Shown: positions 52,425 to 62,438 of the stretch, piece by piece
Numbering within the stretch: position 1 is the first letter of the stretch
Layout: the number at the start of each line of letters is the position of its first letter
Source: WS-9 sp036274595
Lineage (GTDB): Bacteria > Eisenbacteria > RBG-16-71-46 > SZUA-252
DNA: 64,000 nucleotides
Assembly: GCA_036274595.1 (NCBI GenBank)
Contig: DASUFL010000052.1
Location: forward strand, 41,887 to 105,886
Direction: 5' to 3'
Position numbers and translations under genes: made by a program
The notes under the pieces: generated by a model
Seen by the model: only the letters and a program-made list of their open reading frames with translations
What the model was told of the DNA's origin: nothing
Database searches by the model: none

Positions 52425-53654
52425 TCAGTATTCGCGCCATCGCATGGCGACGTTCTGGATCAACCCGATCTGGAGGAAGCTCGTCAAGAGCGACGTCCCG
52501 CCATAGCTCAGAAGCGGTAAGGGGAGGCCGGTCACGGGGGCGAGCCCGACGGTCATGCACACGTTGACGAGCACATGGTATAGGAAAACCGCGGTCAATC
52601 CAATGGCCAGGAGGCTCCCGAAGCGATTCCGGGCGCGCCGGGCGATGCGCACGCCGCGCAGGATGAGCACCATGTAGAGCACCGTCACGAACGCGGCCCC
52701 CAGGAAGCCGGTCTCCTCCCCCACCACCGAGAAGATGAAGTCGGTGTGCTGCTCGGGCAGGAACTCGAGCCCCTTCTGCGTGCCGTGCATGAAGCCCTTC
52801 CCCGTCACGCCCCCCGATCCGATCGCGATCTTCGACTGGATGATCTGGTAGCCGGCGCCATAGGGATCGGCGCTCGGATCGAGGAACGTCGAGATGCGCT
52901 GCTTCTGGTAGGGCTCGAGGTGGTTCCAGACGTGCGGCGTCGCGATCCCGACCGCGAGGTTCACCACCACGACCAGGACCACGGTCCAGAGCCTGAGCCT
53001 CGATCGGTAGAGCACGAACGCGAGCACGAGCGCGAAGAGGATCCAGGCCGGCAGATAGAACGAGAGCACTCCGTTCAGGATCGGGGAGAGCAGGAGGAAC
53101 AGGTAGAGCATCGGAAGGCCGGCCCAGTAGAGCATCGTCAGCACGACCATGATGAAGCAGAGCGAGGTTCCGAGATCGGGCTGCTTCAGCACGAGCAGGA
53201 ACGGGACGGCGGCGGCCAGGAGCGTCTTGAAGAGGGTCGGCAGATGGGTGAGGTCGATCCGCTTCGCGGCGAGCATGCTCGCGAGCACGAGGACGACCGC
53301 GATCTTGGCGATCTCCGAGGGCTGGAACTTGAGCGGTCCCCATCCGAGCCAGCGCTGCGCTCCCAGCCCCACGTGCCCGATGACCAGCGTGAGCGCGAGG
53401 AGCAGGAGCGCGATCGCGTAGAGGAGCCAGGCCGTCTTCCCCTCGTAGATGCGGTACGGCACCGCGGCCGTCGCCGCCGCGCCGGCGAGCGCGAGCCCCA
53501 GCCACAGGAACTGCTTCAGGTAGAGGCCGTGCTCGACCTGCGCCGTCTGCATGGCCGTCGCGCTGAACACGAACGCGATCCCGATCAGGGCCAGGAGGAT
53601 CGTCGTGAGGAAGAGCGGACGGTCGATGTCCGCGGTGAGGCGCGGCGCGATCAC
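52425..53654 (-). CDS. rodA: Peptidoglycan glycosyltransferase RodA (SEDS family)
   Basis: The 409-residue polytopic membrane protein polymerises glycan strands in the cell-elongation complex. It has about ten helices, FQPSEIAKIAVVL, a KQPDLGTS segment with the key Asp, SGGVTGKGFMHGTQKGLEFLPEQHTDFIFSVVGEE, and GLPLPLLSYGGTS near the end, all typical of RodA. The start is GTG at 53654, in a GTGA overlap with mrdA. The tight mreBCD-mrdA-rodA order marks a rod-shape operon. Confidence 0.95.
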   Translation of the reverse strand: MIAPRLTADIDRPLFLTTILLALIGIAFVFSATAMQTAQVEHGLYLKQFLWLGLALAGAAATAAVPYRIYEGKTAWLLYAIALLLLALTLVIGHVGLGAQRWLGWGPLKFQPSEIAKIAVVLVLASMLAAKRIDLTHLPTLFKTLLAAAVPFLLVLKQPDLGTSLCFIMVVLTMLYWAGLPMLYLFLLLSPILNGVLSFYLPAWILFALVLAFVLYRSRLRLWTVVLVVVVNLAVGIATPHVWNHLEPYQKQRISTFLDPSADPYGAGYQIIQSKIAIGSGGVTGKGFMHGTQKGLEFLPEQHTDFIFSVVGEETGFLGAAFVTVLYMVLILRGVRIARRARNRFGSLLAIGLTAVFLYHVLVNVCMTVGLAPVTGLPLPLLSYGGTSLLTSFLQIGLIQNVAMRWREY

Positions 53655-55516
53655 GTGCCGCTCCTCGACGCCACCGTCTGCGTCTTCACCTTGCCCGAGC
53701 TGTCCGGCGGCGCCGGATGGAAATAGGCCTGCATCACCTTCTGCGCGACCGGCGCCGCGGCCGTGCTCCCGTGCCCCGCGTTCTCCACCATGACCGCGAT
53801 GGCGATCTCGGGATGCGAAGCCGGCGCGAAGCAAATGAACAGCGCGTGATCCTGCCCGTGCGGATTCTGTGCGGTCCCGGTCTTCCCCGCCACGATGATC
53901 GAGTCGACCTTCGCCTGATATCCCGTGCCGTCGGCCACCACGGCCACCATGGCATCACGAACGGCGGTCATGTCCTTGGAGGCGAAGTCGAGGTGCGTCT
54001 CCAGCGAGTCGGCGCGGGGCATGGCGCTCCGGTCATCCCGCCCGTCGCGAGACACCTTCTCGAGGATGTGCGGCTTCCAGAGCGTGCCCCCGCTCGCGAT
54101 GACGCACGTCAGCTGCGCGAGCTTGACGGGGGTGAGGGACGACTCGCCCTGGCCGATCGCGAGATTCAGAATGAGCCCCTTGCTCCAGCGCCCCGCTCCG
54201 TAGTGCTTGTCGTACCACGCAGGGCTCGCGAAGAGTCCGCGCCTTTCCTGTGGAAGGTCGATGCCGGTTTTCTCCATGACCCCCAGGTTCTTCATGAAGG
54301 TCGAGAGCCGGTCCAGGCCGATCCGGAGCCCGAGCTGGTAGAAATAGACGTCGCACGAGTGGGCCACCGCGCTCCGGAGCGACGTCCAGCCGTGCCCCTC
54401 GTGGTCCCAGCATCCAAAGCGGCGCCGCCCGAACTGGTAGTACCCGTAGCACGGGTCGGAGAACACGGTCATCGGCGAGATCGCGCGAAGCGAGAGGCCG
54501 GCCAGGGCGACGAAGGGCTTCAGCGTGGATCCCGGTGGATACGACGCCTGGATCGCGCGGTTGAAGAGCGGATAGTTCCCCCCCTGGCTCAGCTCCTCCC
54601 AGCGCGCCTGCGTGATCCCGGTCGAGAACTCGTTCGGATCGTAGTTGGGCTTGCTCACGAGGGCGAGCACCGCTCCCGTGCGCGGATCCATCGCGACGAC
54701 CGCTCCGCGCGCGCCGGGCTGGAACGCCTCCTCCGCCGCGCGCTGGAGATCGAGATCGATCGAGAGCGTGATGTCCTCGCCGCGCTTGGGAAGGATCGGC
54801 TGCCTGTCCCCGAGGAGATCCGCCTTCCGGCCGAGAGCGTTCACCTCCACGAAGCGCTTTCCATCGACGCCGCGGAGGATCTTCTCGTACTGCCGCTCGA
54901 TCCCCATGCGCCCGATCAGGTCGCCGCGCAGGTACGTCGACGCGAACTTGGGATCCTCGAGCTCCTTGTCCGAGACCTCCCCGACGTAGCCGAGGAGATG
55001 CGACGCAAAGGGGCCGAGCGGATAGCGCCTGAGCGGCTCCGCCTCCACTTCCACGCCCGGAAGCTCCGCCCGGTGCTCCGCGATGTACGCGACCGACGCG
55101 AGGTCGAGATTTCGCTTGAGCCGGATCGCGAGGAACGACTGGGTCCGCTCCCGCTTCACCTTGTCGAACGCGACTTCGGGGTCGAGCCCGACGATCCGGC
55201 TCACGCGCGCGATCGTGGAGTCGAGGAGCGCGGGATCGTGGACGTAGACCTTGTCGAAGGGATCGATCGTGACCGTGAACGAGGGCACGTTGTCGGCGAG
55301 AAGACGGCCCTTGCGGTCGCGAATCTCCCCGCGCGGCGCCGTGAGCACCTCGACGCGGATCCGATTCTCCTCGCTGAGCTCGCCGTACTTGTCGCCCTGG
55401 AGGACCTGGAGCGAGAAGAGCTGGAGGATCAGGAGACCGAAGACGGAGGCGACGCCGATCGTGAAGATCTGCTCGCGCCGGCGCGCCTGATGGCGCGGCT
55501 CGATCTCGTAGGCCAC
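53651..55516 (-). CDS. mrdA: Penicillin-binding protein 2
   Basis: The 621-residue transpeptidase cross-links peptidoglycan in elongation together with RodA. It has one N-terminal membrane helix (about 18-38), a dimerisation domain with APRGEIRDRKGRLLADN, and the transpeptidase domain with SxxK in PPGSTLKPF (about 329), SCD in AHSCDVYFYQLG, and GKTGTAQNPHG. The start is GTG at 55516, one base after mreD. All catalytic motifs are intact. Confidence 0.95.
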   Translation of the reverse strand: MAYEIEPRHQARRREQIFTIGVASVFGLLILQLFSLQVLQGDKYGELSEENRIRVEVLTAPRGEIRDRKGRLLADNVPSFTVTIDPFDKVYVHDPALLDSTIARVSRIVGLDPEVAFDKVKRERTQSFLAIRLKRNLDLASVAYIAEHRAELPGVEVEAEPLRRYPLGPFASHLLGYVGEVSDKELEDPKFASTYLRGDLIGRMGIERQYEKILRGVDGKRFVEVNALGRKADLLGDRQPILPKRGEDITLSIDLDLQRAAEEAFQPGARGAVVAMDPRTGAVLALVSKPNYDPNEFSTGITQARWEELSQGGNYPLFNRAIQASYPPGSTLKPFVALAGLSLRAISPMTVFSDPCYGYYQFGRRRFGCWDHEGHGWTSLRSAVAHSCDVYFYQLGLRIGLDRLSTFMKNLGVMEKTGIDLPQERRGLFASPAWYDKHYGAGRWSKGLILNLAIGQGESSLTPVKLAQLTCVIASGGTLWKPHILEKVSRDGRDDRSAMPRADSLETHLDFASKDMTAVRDAMVAVVADGTGYQAKVDSIIVAGKTGTAQNPHGQDHALFICFAPASHPEIAIAVMVENAGHGSTAAAPVAQKVMQAYFHPAPPDSSGKVKTQTVASRSGT

Positions 55517-55517
55517 G

Positions 55518-56012
55518 TCAGACCTCGTCCGCCAGGAGGAGCTTCCTCGAGAAGGCCTCGACGATGCCGAGCAGGATCACCACCACGATCCCGGTGTAGA
55601 GGGCGGACGGAACCGCGGTCAGCACCATCTGCTTCGCGAACGTGGCGAGGTCGCCGTCGGTCGCGACGGCGTAATAGATGACATCGTGCACGAGCATCGC
55701 GATGAAGAAGAACGCGAAGCGCACGCCCGCGTTCGCGCGGTGGACCCGGAACCCCGCCTTCGCGACCAGAAAGCCCACGAGCGATTTCGCGAGCGCGTTC
55801 AGTCCGAGCGGCACGGAGGCGTCGAGATCCTGGATCAGGCCGACGCCAAAGCCCACGATCGTGCCCACGACCGGGCCCCGCATCCAGGCGATGTAGACGA
55901 CGTAGGCCACGAGGAGATCGGGACGGGCCCCCGCGATCTCGATCCGGTGGAGGACCGTCGACTGGAGCACCAGGGCGACCAAGAGGACGACCCCGTCACG
56001 GATCCACTTCAC
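55518..56012 (-). CDS. mreD: Rod shape-determining protein MreD
   Basis: The 164-residue inner-membrane protein has about five hydrophobic helices (LLVALVLQSTVL, DLLVAYVVYIAW, VGFGVGLIQDLDASVPLGLNALAKSLVG and others). PDLLVAY and GLIQDL...PLGLNAL are characteristic of MreD. It connects MreC to the elongation machinery. The start is GTG at 56012 with a GTGA overlap on mreC. Confidence 0.9.
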   Translation of the reverse strand: MKWIRDGVVLLVALVLQSTVLHRIEIAGARPDLLVAYVVYIAWMRGPVVGTIVGFGVGLIQDLDASVPLGLNALAKSLVGFLVAKAGFRVHRANAGVRFAFFFIAMLVHDVIYYAVATDGDLATFAKQMVLTAVPSALYTGIVVVILLGIVEAFSRKLLLADEV

Positions 56013-56965
56013 CGGACGACCTTCTCCGGAGCCGCGTCCCCCGACGGCTGGGTGGTGGCGATGGCCTTCGACGACGGGGTGGCCGGACGCGCGGCGGCGC
56101 TGTCCGCCGCCGCCGAGTCCCCCGGGGCCGCGGGCTTCGGCTCTTCGAGGAAGAGATCCGCCGGCGCCGTGCCGCGAAGATCGGAGGGCGTGTAGACGAG
56201 GATCTCCTCGACGGAGCGGAAGTCGACGGCAGGATCGACGAGGATCTCCTTCATGAGTCCGTTGGGATCGAGCGCGACCCTCGCGACCGTTCCGATCCGG
56301 ATCCCGACCGGGAAGATGCCGCCCAGACCGGAGGTGACCACGCGGTCTCCCACCTTCACGTCCTCCTGCGACGAGACGTACCGGAGGTTGAGCACCGGCT
56401 GGCTCCCGAACTCCCACTCGAGCACGCCGTCGACGCGCGTCCGCTCGATGCGGGCGGCGACGGCGCAATCGCGGTTCAGGAGCGTGAGCACCCGCGTCTC
56501 ATGCGGCGTCGAGCGCTCGGCGCGCCCCACCAGGCCGTCCGGCGTGAGCACGGCGCGCCCCGGCTCGACGCCGTCCGCCGTCCCCTTGTCGATCGTGAGG
56601 CTCCCGCCGAGACGGTCGAGGCTCCGCGCGACGACGCTCGCGGCGACGAGGTTGTAGGGATGGCGCTCTTCGAGGTGGAGCAGGCGGCGGAGCCGGACGT
56701 TCTCGATGCGTTCTGCCTGAAGGGCGTCCGACTCGATCTGGAGCTGGGTCAGACGGCTCCGGAGCTGGTGGTTCTCCCAGAAGACGCCGACCGACTGGTC
56801 GACCCAGCCGATGCTGTATTCGAACGGCGCGAGGAGGGTGTGCTGAAGGAACCAAGCGACCCGAGCCTGCATCCTCGCCTCGAGCAGCATCATCGAGAGC
56901 GAGAGGGTGCAGGCGATGACCAGCACCGTCCAGTCGGTGCGCCGTACGAACAGGTAGCGGAGCAT
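56009..56965 (-). CDS. mreC: Rod shape-determining protein MreC
   Basis: The 318-residue protein has a membrane helix (about 14-30), a coiled-coil segment (about 58-95, ENHQLRSRLTQLQIESDALQ) and a periplasmic beta-domain with SLTIDKGTADGVEPGRAVLTPDGLVG and GDRVVTSGLGGIFPVGI, as in MreC. The C-terminal 70 residues are Ala/Pro-rich and probably flexible. It activates the RodA-PBP2 complex. The ATG at 56965 lies 20 bases after mreB. Confidence 0.93.
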   Translation of the reverse strand: MLRYLFVRRTDWTVLVIACTLSLSMMLLEARMQARVAWFLQHTLLAPFEYSIGWVDQSVGVFWENHQLRSRLTQLQIESDALQAERIENVRLRRLLHLEERHPYNLVAASVVARSLDRLGGSLTIDKGTADGVEPGRAVLTPDGLVGRAERSTPHETRVLTLLNRDCAVAARIERTRVDGVLEWEFGSQPVLNLRYVSSQEDVKVGDRVVTSGLGGIFPVGIRIGTVARVALDPNGLMKEILVDPAVDFRSVEEILVYTPSDLRGTAPADLFLEEPKPAAPGDSAAADSAAARPATPSSKAIATTQPSGDAAPEKVVR

Positions 56966-56985
56966 GAGGGCTTACGCCCCTTGCG

Positions 56986-58023
56986 TCAGTCGCGCACCAC
57001 CGACATGAGGACCTTCTCGTACTGGGTCGGATCGTCCAGGATCTTCCCCGTGCCGAGCACGACGCACGAGAGCGGATCCTCGGCCACGGTGATGGGCAGG
57101 TTGGTAGCCTCACGAAGCAGCATGTCGATCCCGCGCAGGAGCGATCCGCCGCCCGTCATCACGATCCCCCGGTCCACGATGTCCGACGCGAGCTCGGGGG
57201 GGGTCTTCTCCAGAGACTGCATGAGCGCGTCCACGATCTGCTGGAGCGGCTCGCTGAGGGCTTCACGGACCTCGACCGAGGAGATCTTCATGGTCTTGGG
57301 GATGCCCGCGACGAGGTCGCGCCCCTTGATCTCCATCTCCTCCTCCTGCTCGAGCCGGAACGCGGAGCCGATCCGGATCTTGATCTGCTCGGCCGTCTGC
57401 TCGCCGATCAGGAGGTTGTAGGCCTTCTTCACGTACTGGACGATGGCCTCGTCCATCTCGTCGCCGCCGACGCGAATCGACTGCTGGTTCACGATCGAGT
57501 TCAGCGCCATGACCGCGATCTCGGTCGTGCCGCCGCCGATGTCGATGATCATGTTCCCGGACGGCTTCCCGACCGGGAGACCGACGCCGATCGCCGCGGC
57601 GATGGGCTCGGGCACGAGCAGCACCTCGCGCGCGCCCGCGTGCTGGGCCGAGTCCTGGACCGCGCGCTTCTCCACCTCGGTGATCCCCGACGGGACGCAG
57701 ATGATGATGCGCGGGCGCACCCACGTGCGGCGCCGGAGCGCCTTCTGGATGAACTCGCGCAGCAGATCTTCCGTCTTCTCGAAGTCGGCGATGACGCCGT
57801 CCTTGAGCGGACGCACCGCGTGGATCTCGTCGGGGGTGCGACCGAGCATGCTCTTCGCTTCCTTCCCGACGGCGATGACTTTATTGGTGGTTCGATCGAC
57901 CGCGACGACCGAGGGCTCGTTGAGGACGATGCCTTTTCCCCGGAGGTAGACCAGCGTGTTCGCCGTCCCGAGATCGATCGCCACGTCGTTGGCAAAGACG
58001 CCCATCACCTGGTCGAGAAACAT
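56986..58023 (-). CDS. mreB: Actin-like cell-shape protein MreB
   Basis: The 345-residue actin homologue forms filaments that guide wall synthesis. It has DVAIDLGTANTLVYLRGKG, the phosphate loops VPSGITEVEKRAV and MIIDIGGGTTEIAVMAL, and IVMTGGGSLLRGID. Length is standard. ATG 58023 (GGGAGG just upstream) is chosen; an in-frame ATG at 58053 would add ten residues. The presence of MreB with MreC, MreD, PBP2 and RodA predicts a rod-shaped cell. Confidence 0.96.
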   Translation of the reverse strand: MFLDQVMGVFANDVAIDLGTANTLVYLRGKGIVLNEPSVVAVDRTTNKVIAVGKEAKSMLGRTPDEIHAVRPLKDGVIADFEKTEDLLREFIQKALRRRTWVRPRIIICVPSGITEVEKRAVQDSAQHAGAREVLLVPEPIAAAIGVGLPVGKPSGNMIIDIGGGTTEIAVMALNSIVNQQSIRVGGDEMDEAIVQYVKKAYNLLIGEQTAEQIKIRIGSAFRLEQEEEMEIKGRDLVAGIPKTMKISSVEVREALSEPLQQIVDALMQSLEKTPPELASDIVDRGIVMTGGGSLLRGIDMLLREATNLPITVAEDPLSCVVLGTGKILDDPTQYEKVLMSVVRD

Positions 58024-58116
58024 CCGTGCCTCCCGAACTCCCTGCGTGGACATGGTGGGGTGACTCCTGACTCCGTCCCGGGCGGGCCGGAGGGTGGATC
58101 GGTGCGAAGCGACCGG

Positions 58117-58145
58117 ACCGTAACAAACAGGCCCCCAATGGGCAA
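58117..58145 (-). promoter_or_regulatory. Possible promoter of the mre operon
   Basis: On the minus strand TTGCCC (58145-58140) and TACGGT (58122-58117) are 17 bases apart, about 95 bases before the mreB ATG. The match is moderate. It lies back to back with the promoter of the plus-strand gene at 58245. Confidence 0.35.
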
Positions 58146-58169
58146 GGCGATTCTCCTGGGGAAGCCGCG

Positions 58170-58198
58170 TTGACAGGCCGAATGACCGGGTGTAGCGT
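58170..58198 (+). promoter_or_regulatory. Sigma-70-like promoter of the small secreted protein gene
   Basis: TTGACA at 58170-58175, a 17-base spacer and TAGCGT at 58193-58198 precede the plus-strand gene by about 46 bases. The -35 hexamer is perfect and the spacing ideal. Confidence 0.6.
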
Positions 58199-58244
58199 CC
58201 GCTCGGAATCCCTCCGCGGCGACGCAACACGGGAGGTATCGGCC

Positions 58245-58781
58245 ATGATGCGTCCGTTCTTGAGGTTCCTTGGAAGCATTCCCCTTTTCCTCCTCGCGAC
58301 AGGGCCCGTTCAGGCAGCACCCCCGTCCGCCTCCCCCCCCGGAACCAGCAACTCATCCCCGAGTGCCGATAGGAGGCGCATCGAGGAGTACCAATCGCTC
58401 GGGATCGACCGGCGGCTGACCCCGTTCACGGGAACGGTCCTCGACGTGAACGACCGTCCGATCTCGGGCGTGCAGGTGAAGGTCTTCCACGAGGGGCAGG
58501 AGCTGGTGTCCGGCATCACCGACGGGAGCGGCGTCTACGATCTGCGCGCGCCGTACGATCCGAATTCGGACGCGACCGTGCTCCTCTGGTTCGCGGCCGC
58601 CGATCACTCCCTGATGACGAAGGAGATCGTCATCCACGAGAGCCGGGTGAGCGTGGAGAACGGGCTCATCTCGCGCTGCGTCCCGAGGGCGCCCCTGACG
58701 CCGGGGCGGCAGTTCCGGGTCTACCTCTTCGATCCCGCGAGCCGCACCAAGGAGCTGTCCGAGCTGGAATGCCTTCCCTAG
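58245..58781 (+). CDS. Small secreted protein with carboxypeptidase-regulatory-like (transthyretin-type) domain
   Basis: The 178-residue product has a signal peptide (FLGSIPLFLLATGPVQA), a Ser/Pro-rich segment, and a single Ig-like domain: FTGTVLDVNDRPISGVQVKVFHEGQELVSGITDGSGVYDLRAPYD, as in CarboxypepD_reg/transthyretin-like folds. It is probably exported to the periplasm or beyond; its partner is unknown. GGGAGG lies eight bases before the ATG. It is one of only two plus-strand genes, with its own promoter, divergent from mreB and convergent with the rhomboid gene. Confidence 0.78.
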   Translation: MMRPFLRFLGSIPLFLLATGPVQAAPPSASPPGTSNSSPSADRRRIEEYQSLGIDRRLTPFTGTVLDVNDRPISGVQVKVFHEGQELVSGITDGSGVYDLRAPYDPNSDATVLLWFAAADHSLMTKEIVIHESRVSVENGLISRCVPRAPLTPGRQFRVYLFDPASRTKELSELECLP

Positions 58782-58797
58782 CGGGAGGCTAGCCCGC
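58781..58797. terminator. Short hairpin between convergent genes
   Basis: GCGGG (58781-58785) and CCCGC (58793-58797) pair around a seven-base loop at the meeting point of the plus-strand gene and the rhomboid gene. It is only five base pairs without a U-tract, so support is weak. Confidence 0.25.
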
Positions 58798-60006
58798 GAG
58801 GGCGGTGTCGGCGAGCTCGCAACGCTCGCGGACCATCTGCTCGAGATCGGGCCGGAGGGGCCGGCGCAGGAGCTCGTCGTAGAGGAATCGCGCGCGCCCT
58901 GGGTTGTTGAGGGCGTGCTGCTCGATCTCCGCCGACTTCAAGAGCGCCAGGGCCGCTCCATCCCGGTCGGGATAGGTCCGCCCGTAGGCCTCGTAGGCGC
59001 GGCTCGCATCCCCCGGACGCCCCAGCTCCTCGCAGCCTCGCGCCACGCGGAGGAGCTCCGCCGGGGGCAAGGTCACGCCGCCGAGCAGGCGCTTCATCTC
59101 CTCGTAGCCGTCGCACGCCTTCCGGATCTCACCGCGCGCCAGCCAGAGCCGGATCGCATCGGAGAAGCGGTCCTTGGCTTCGGCTTCCTGGTGCGTCACG
59201 CGCTCGACGCGGGCCACCTGCGCGATCACCTCGGGGTCGTCGGGGCGCCTCGCGAGGTAGGACTCGTACTCCCGGAGCGCCGCGAACCATTCGCCGCGCC
59301 CCGCGAAGCGCGAGCCGCTGGCGAGGCGGCTTTCGACGCGCCCTTCCCCGCGGAGCCCCATCACCAGTCCAAAGAACGCACCGAACAGAAATCCCGCCAC
59401 ATGGCAGACGGTCGAGGTATCGGTCGACGTTCCCGCCATCTGGTAGACGAGCTGGACCACGAACCAGAGGGCGATCCCGACGAGCGCAGGGAGCGTGAAC
59501 CGACCCGGCTTCACCTGGCCCTGCCCGAAGAGCATCGTGATCGACGCGAAGCGGAGATGGGCGAAATAGAGCCGCACGACGAACAGCCCCATGAGCCCCG
59601 AGATGGCGCCCGAGGCTCCGATGAGCGGAATCGACCGGAGATCGGGGTCGAACTGGACGATCCAGGCGGCCTGGGCCAGGTTGGCGAGCCAGCCGCACGC
59701 GATGTAGGCGATGAGGTGCCGGCTGGGGCCGATCCGGGACTCGATGGGCGGCCCGTACATCAGGAGGAAGATCAAATTCCCGATCAGGTGGAGCGGCCCC
59801 GCGTGGAGGAAGATCGACGCGATGGCGGTCTGCACCGTCGGGTGCCCCGCCTTGAAGGCCCAGCGGTAGGCGGCCGCCTCCGCACCCGGAAGCGAGTGCA
59901 GGGCCGCGAAAACGAGGACGTTGGTGATCGCGATCCCGAGGGTGACCCACGGGACACCGCGCACTTTCGCGTCCGTTCCGATCGGGAGCCAGTAGAAATA
60001 GTACAT
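58789..60006 (-). CDS. Rhomboid family intramembrane protease with TPR-like C-terminal region
   Basis: The 405-residue protein has a rhomboid core (residues 1-215) with six or more helices, HAGPLHLIGNLIFL, the catalytic Ser132 in GASGAISGLMG and His202 in CHVAGFLFG, so active protease is predicted. From about 220 to the end follow helical repeats resembling TPR (AALREYESYLARRPDDPEVIAQVARVE). Fusion of rhomboid to a TPR-like tail is known in other bacteria. It cleaves membrane proteins of unknown identity. The ATG at 60006 lies opposite gdhA. Confidence 0.88.
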   Translation of the reverse strand: MYYFYWLPIGTDAKVRGVPWVTLGIAITNVLVFAALHSLPGAEAAAYRWAFKAGHPTVQTAIASIFLHAGPLHLIGNLIFLLMYGPPIESRIGPSRHLIAYIACGWLANLAQAAWIVQFDPDLRSIPLIGASGAISGLMGLFVVRLYFAHLRFASITMLFGQGQVKPGRFTLPALVGIALWFVVQLVYQMAGTSTDTSTVCHVAGFLFGAFFGLVMGLRGEGRVESRLASGSRFAGRGEWFAALREYESYLARRPDDPEVIAQVARVERVTHQEAEAKDRFSDAIRLWLARGEIRKACDGYEEMKRLLGGVTLPPAELLRVARGCEELGRPGDASRAYEAYGRTYPDRDGAALALLKSAEIEQHALNNPGRARFLYDELLRRPLRPDLEQMVRERCELADTALAG

Positions 60007-60008
60007 GC

Positions 60009-60037
60009 TTGATGGTCCTCGCCCCTTTCTCTACACT
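60009..60037 (+). promoter_or_regulatory. Sigma-70-like promoter of gdhA
   Basis: TTGATG (60009-60014), a 17-base spacer and TACACT (60032-60037) lie about 75 bases before the gdhA ATG. The leader has no recognised riboswitch. The same 105-base region should also hold the rhomboid promoter, which was not identified. Confidence 0.5.
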
Positions 60038-60111
60038 ACGGCCCGGGAAAAGCGAAGCATTTTCGACACTTAGCCACGGCCAACCCGCCCGACCGAGGGG
60101 GATTCAGGACC

Positions 60112-61392
<1,281 letters not shown>

Positions 61393-61417
61393 GTTCCTAA
61401 CTGCGCGAAGCTGGGCC

Positions 61418-61507
61418 GACGAAGGGTCCGGTACAAGCTCCGGCCGCGGCACATGTCGCGCTTCGCGCGACTGTGAGGCGTCCTCCGCTTGTACCGGACC
61501 CTTCGTC
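61418..61507. repeat. Perfect 21-bp inverted repeat enclosing a nested hairpin
   Basis: Arms 61418-61438 and 61487-61507 are exact reverse complements (the left arm begins GACGAAGGGTCC). The 48-base interior contains a second hairpin: GTCGCGC (61455-61461), TTC, GCGCGAC (61465-61471), extended by CACA/TGTG with one bulged T. It lies between convergent gdhA and ldcA and could be a bidirectional terminator, a MITE-like repeat or a structured RNA. There is no U-tract. Copy number elsewhere is unknown. Confidence 0.85.
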
Positions 61508-61526
61508 TACCCCCCGATTCGCGTGT

Positions 61527-62438
61527 TTACGAGACCAGGCCTTCCTCGTAGATCAGCGCGGCCCTCCGTGGGTCCAGCACGGCTCGTGCGCCCAGCGGGA
61601 GCGGCGTGTTTCTGGCGCCGTGGCCTGCGGGGAAGCCGGTGAGGATGGGCCCCCCTAGCGGCTTGAGGTGGTCCGTGAGGACCTCCTTCAGAGGGAGCTC
61701 GCGGCGGTGGGGGCGCGGGACGCATTTCGTGAAGTCGCCCAGGGCGACGCCCCGGACTCCGCGCAGGGCTCCTGCCAGCGCCAGGTGGGTGAGCATGCCG
61801 TCCACCTTGTACGGGGGCTCGTTCACTTCTTCGAGGAAGAGGATGGCGTTGCGCAGGGGTGGGAGCGTTCCGATCCCGATCGCGTAGTGGACGAGCGTGA
61901 GATTCCCGCCGAGCACCCTGCCCTGCACCGCCGCGCCGGCGGCGAGAGTGGCCCGGGCGCGGAGCGTGCGCACCGATTCCGCGGGCTTCGGCTGCGTGAC
62001 CCAGGCGAGCCAGCGTCGGGCCTCGCCCCCCTTCAGCCCCTGGAGATTGGGGCCGTGAAGCGTGCGCACGTTGGCGTGAAGGGCGAAGCCGAGGTGCAGG
62101 AAGGTCGCGTCCGAGAAGCCGGCGTAGATCTTCGGGTCGCGGCGCATCGCGGCCCAGTCCACCTCGGGCGCGAGCCGGAGGAGGCCGTAGCCGCCGCGCG
62201 CCATGAGCACGCAGCGCACGTCGGGATCGGTCAGCATGCGGTTGAGATCGGCGGCGCGGGCCGCGTCGCTGCCGGCGAGGTGCCCGCGCCTGTCGTAGAG
62301 GTGGCGCGCGAGGCGAACGCGGAAGCCTGACTGCTCGAGGGCGCGAGCGCCCGCCAGGACGGCGCCGCGCTGCACGGGGCCGGACGGGGCCACGACCCCG
62401 ATCAAGTCGCCGGGACGGAGCCTGGGGGGCGCGATCAT
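61527..62438 (-). CDS. ldcA: LD-carboxypeptidase (S66 family)
   Basis: The 303-residue enzyme removes the terminal D-Ala from cytoplasmic tetrapeptides in murein recycling. It has LRPGDLIGVVAPSGP, MARGGYGLLRL, the predicted catalytic Ser in GFSDATFLH, Glu in FLEEVNEPPY and His in PAGHGARN, fitting the Ser-Glu-His triad of the S66 family. Length is normal. The ATG at 62438 overlaps the dacB stop as ATGA, suggesting a shared peptidoglycan operon. Confidence 0.9.
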   Translation of the reverse strand: MIAPPRLRPGDLIGVVAPSGPVQRGAVLAGARALEQSGFRVRLARHLYDRRGHLAGSDAARAADLNRMLTDPDVRCVLMARGGYGLLRLAPEVDWAAMRRDPKIYAGFSDATFLHLGFALHANVRTLHGPNLQGLKGGEARRWLAWVTQPKPAESVRTLRARATLAAGAAVQGRVLGGNLTLVHYAIGIGTLPPLRNAILFLEEVNEPPYKVDGMLTHLALAGALRGVRGVALGDFTKCVPRPHRRELPLKEVLTDHLKPLGGPILTGFPAGHGARNTPLPLGARAVLDPRRAALIYEEGLVS

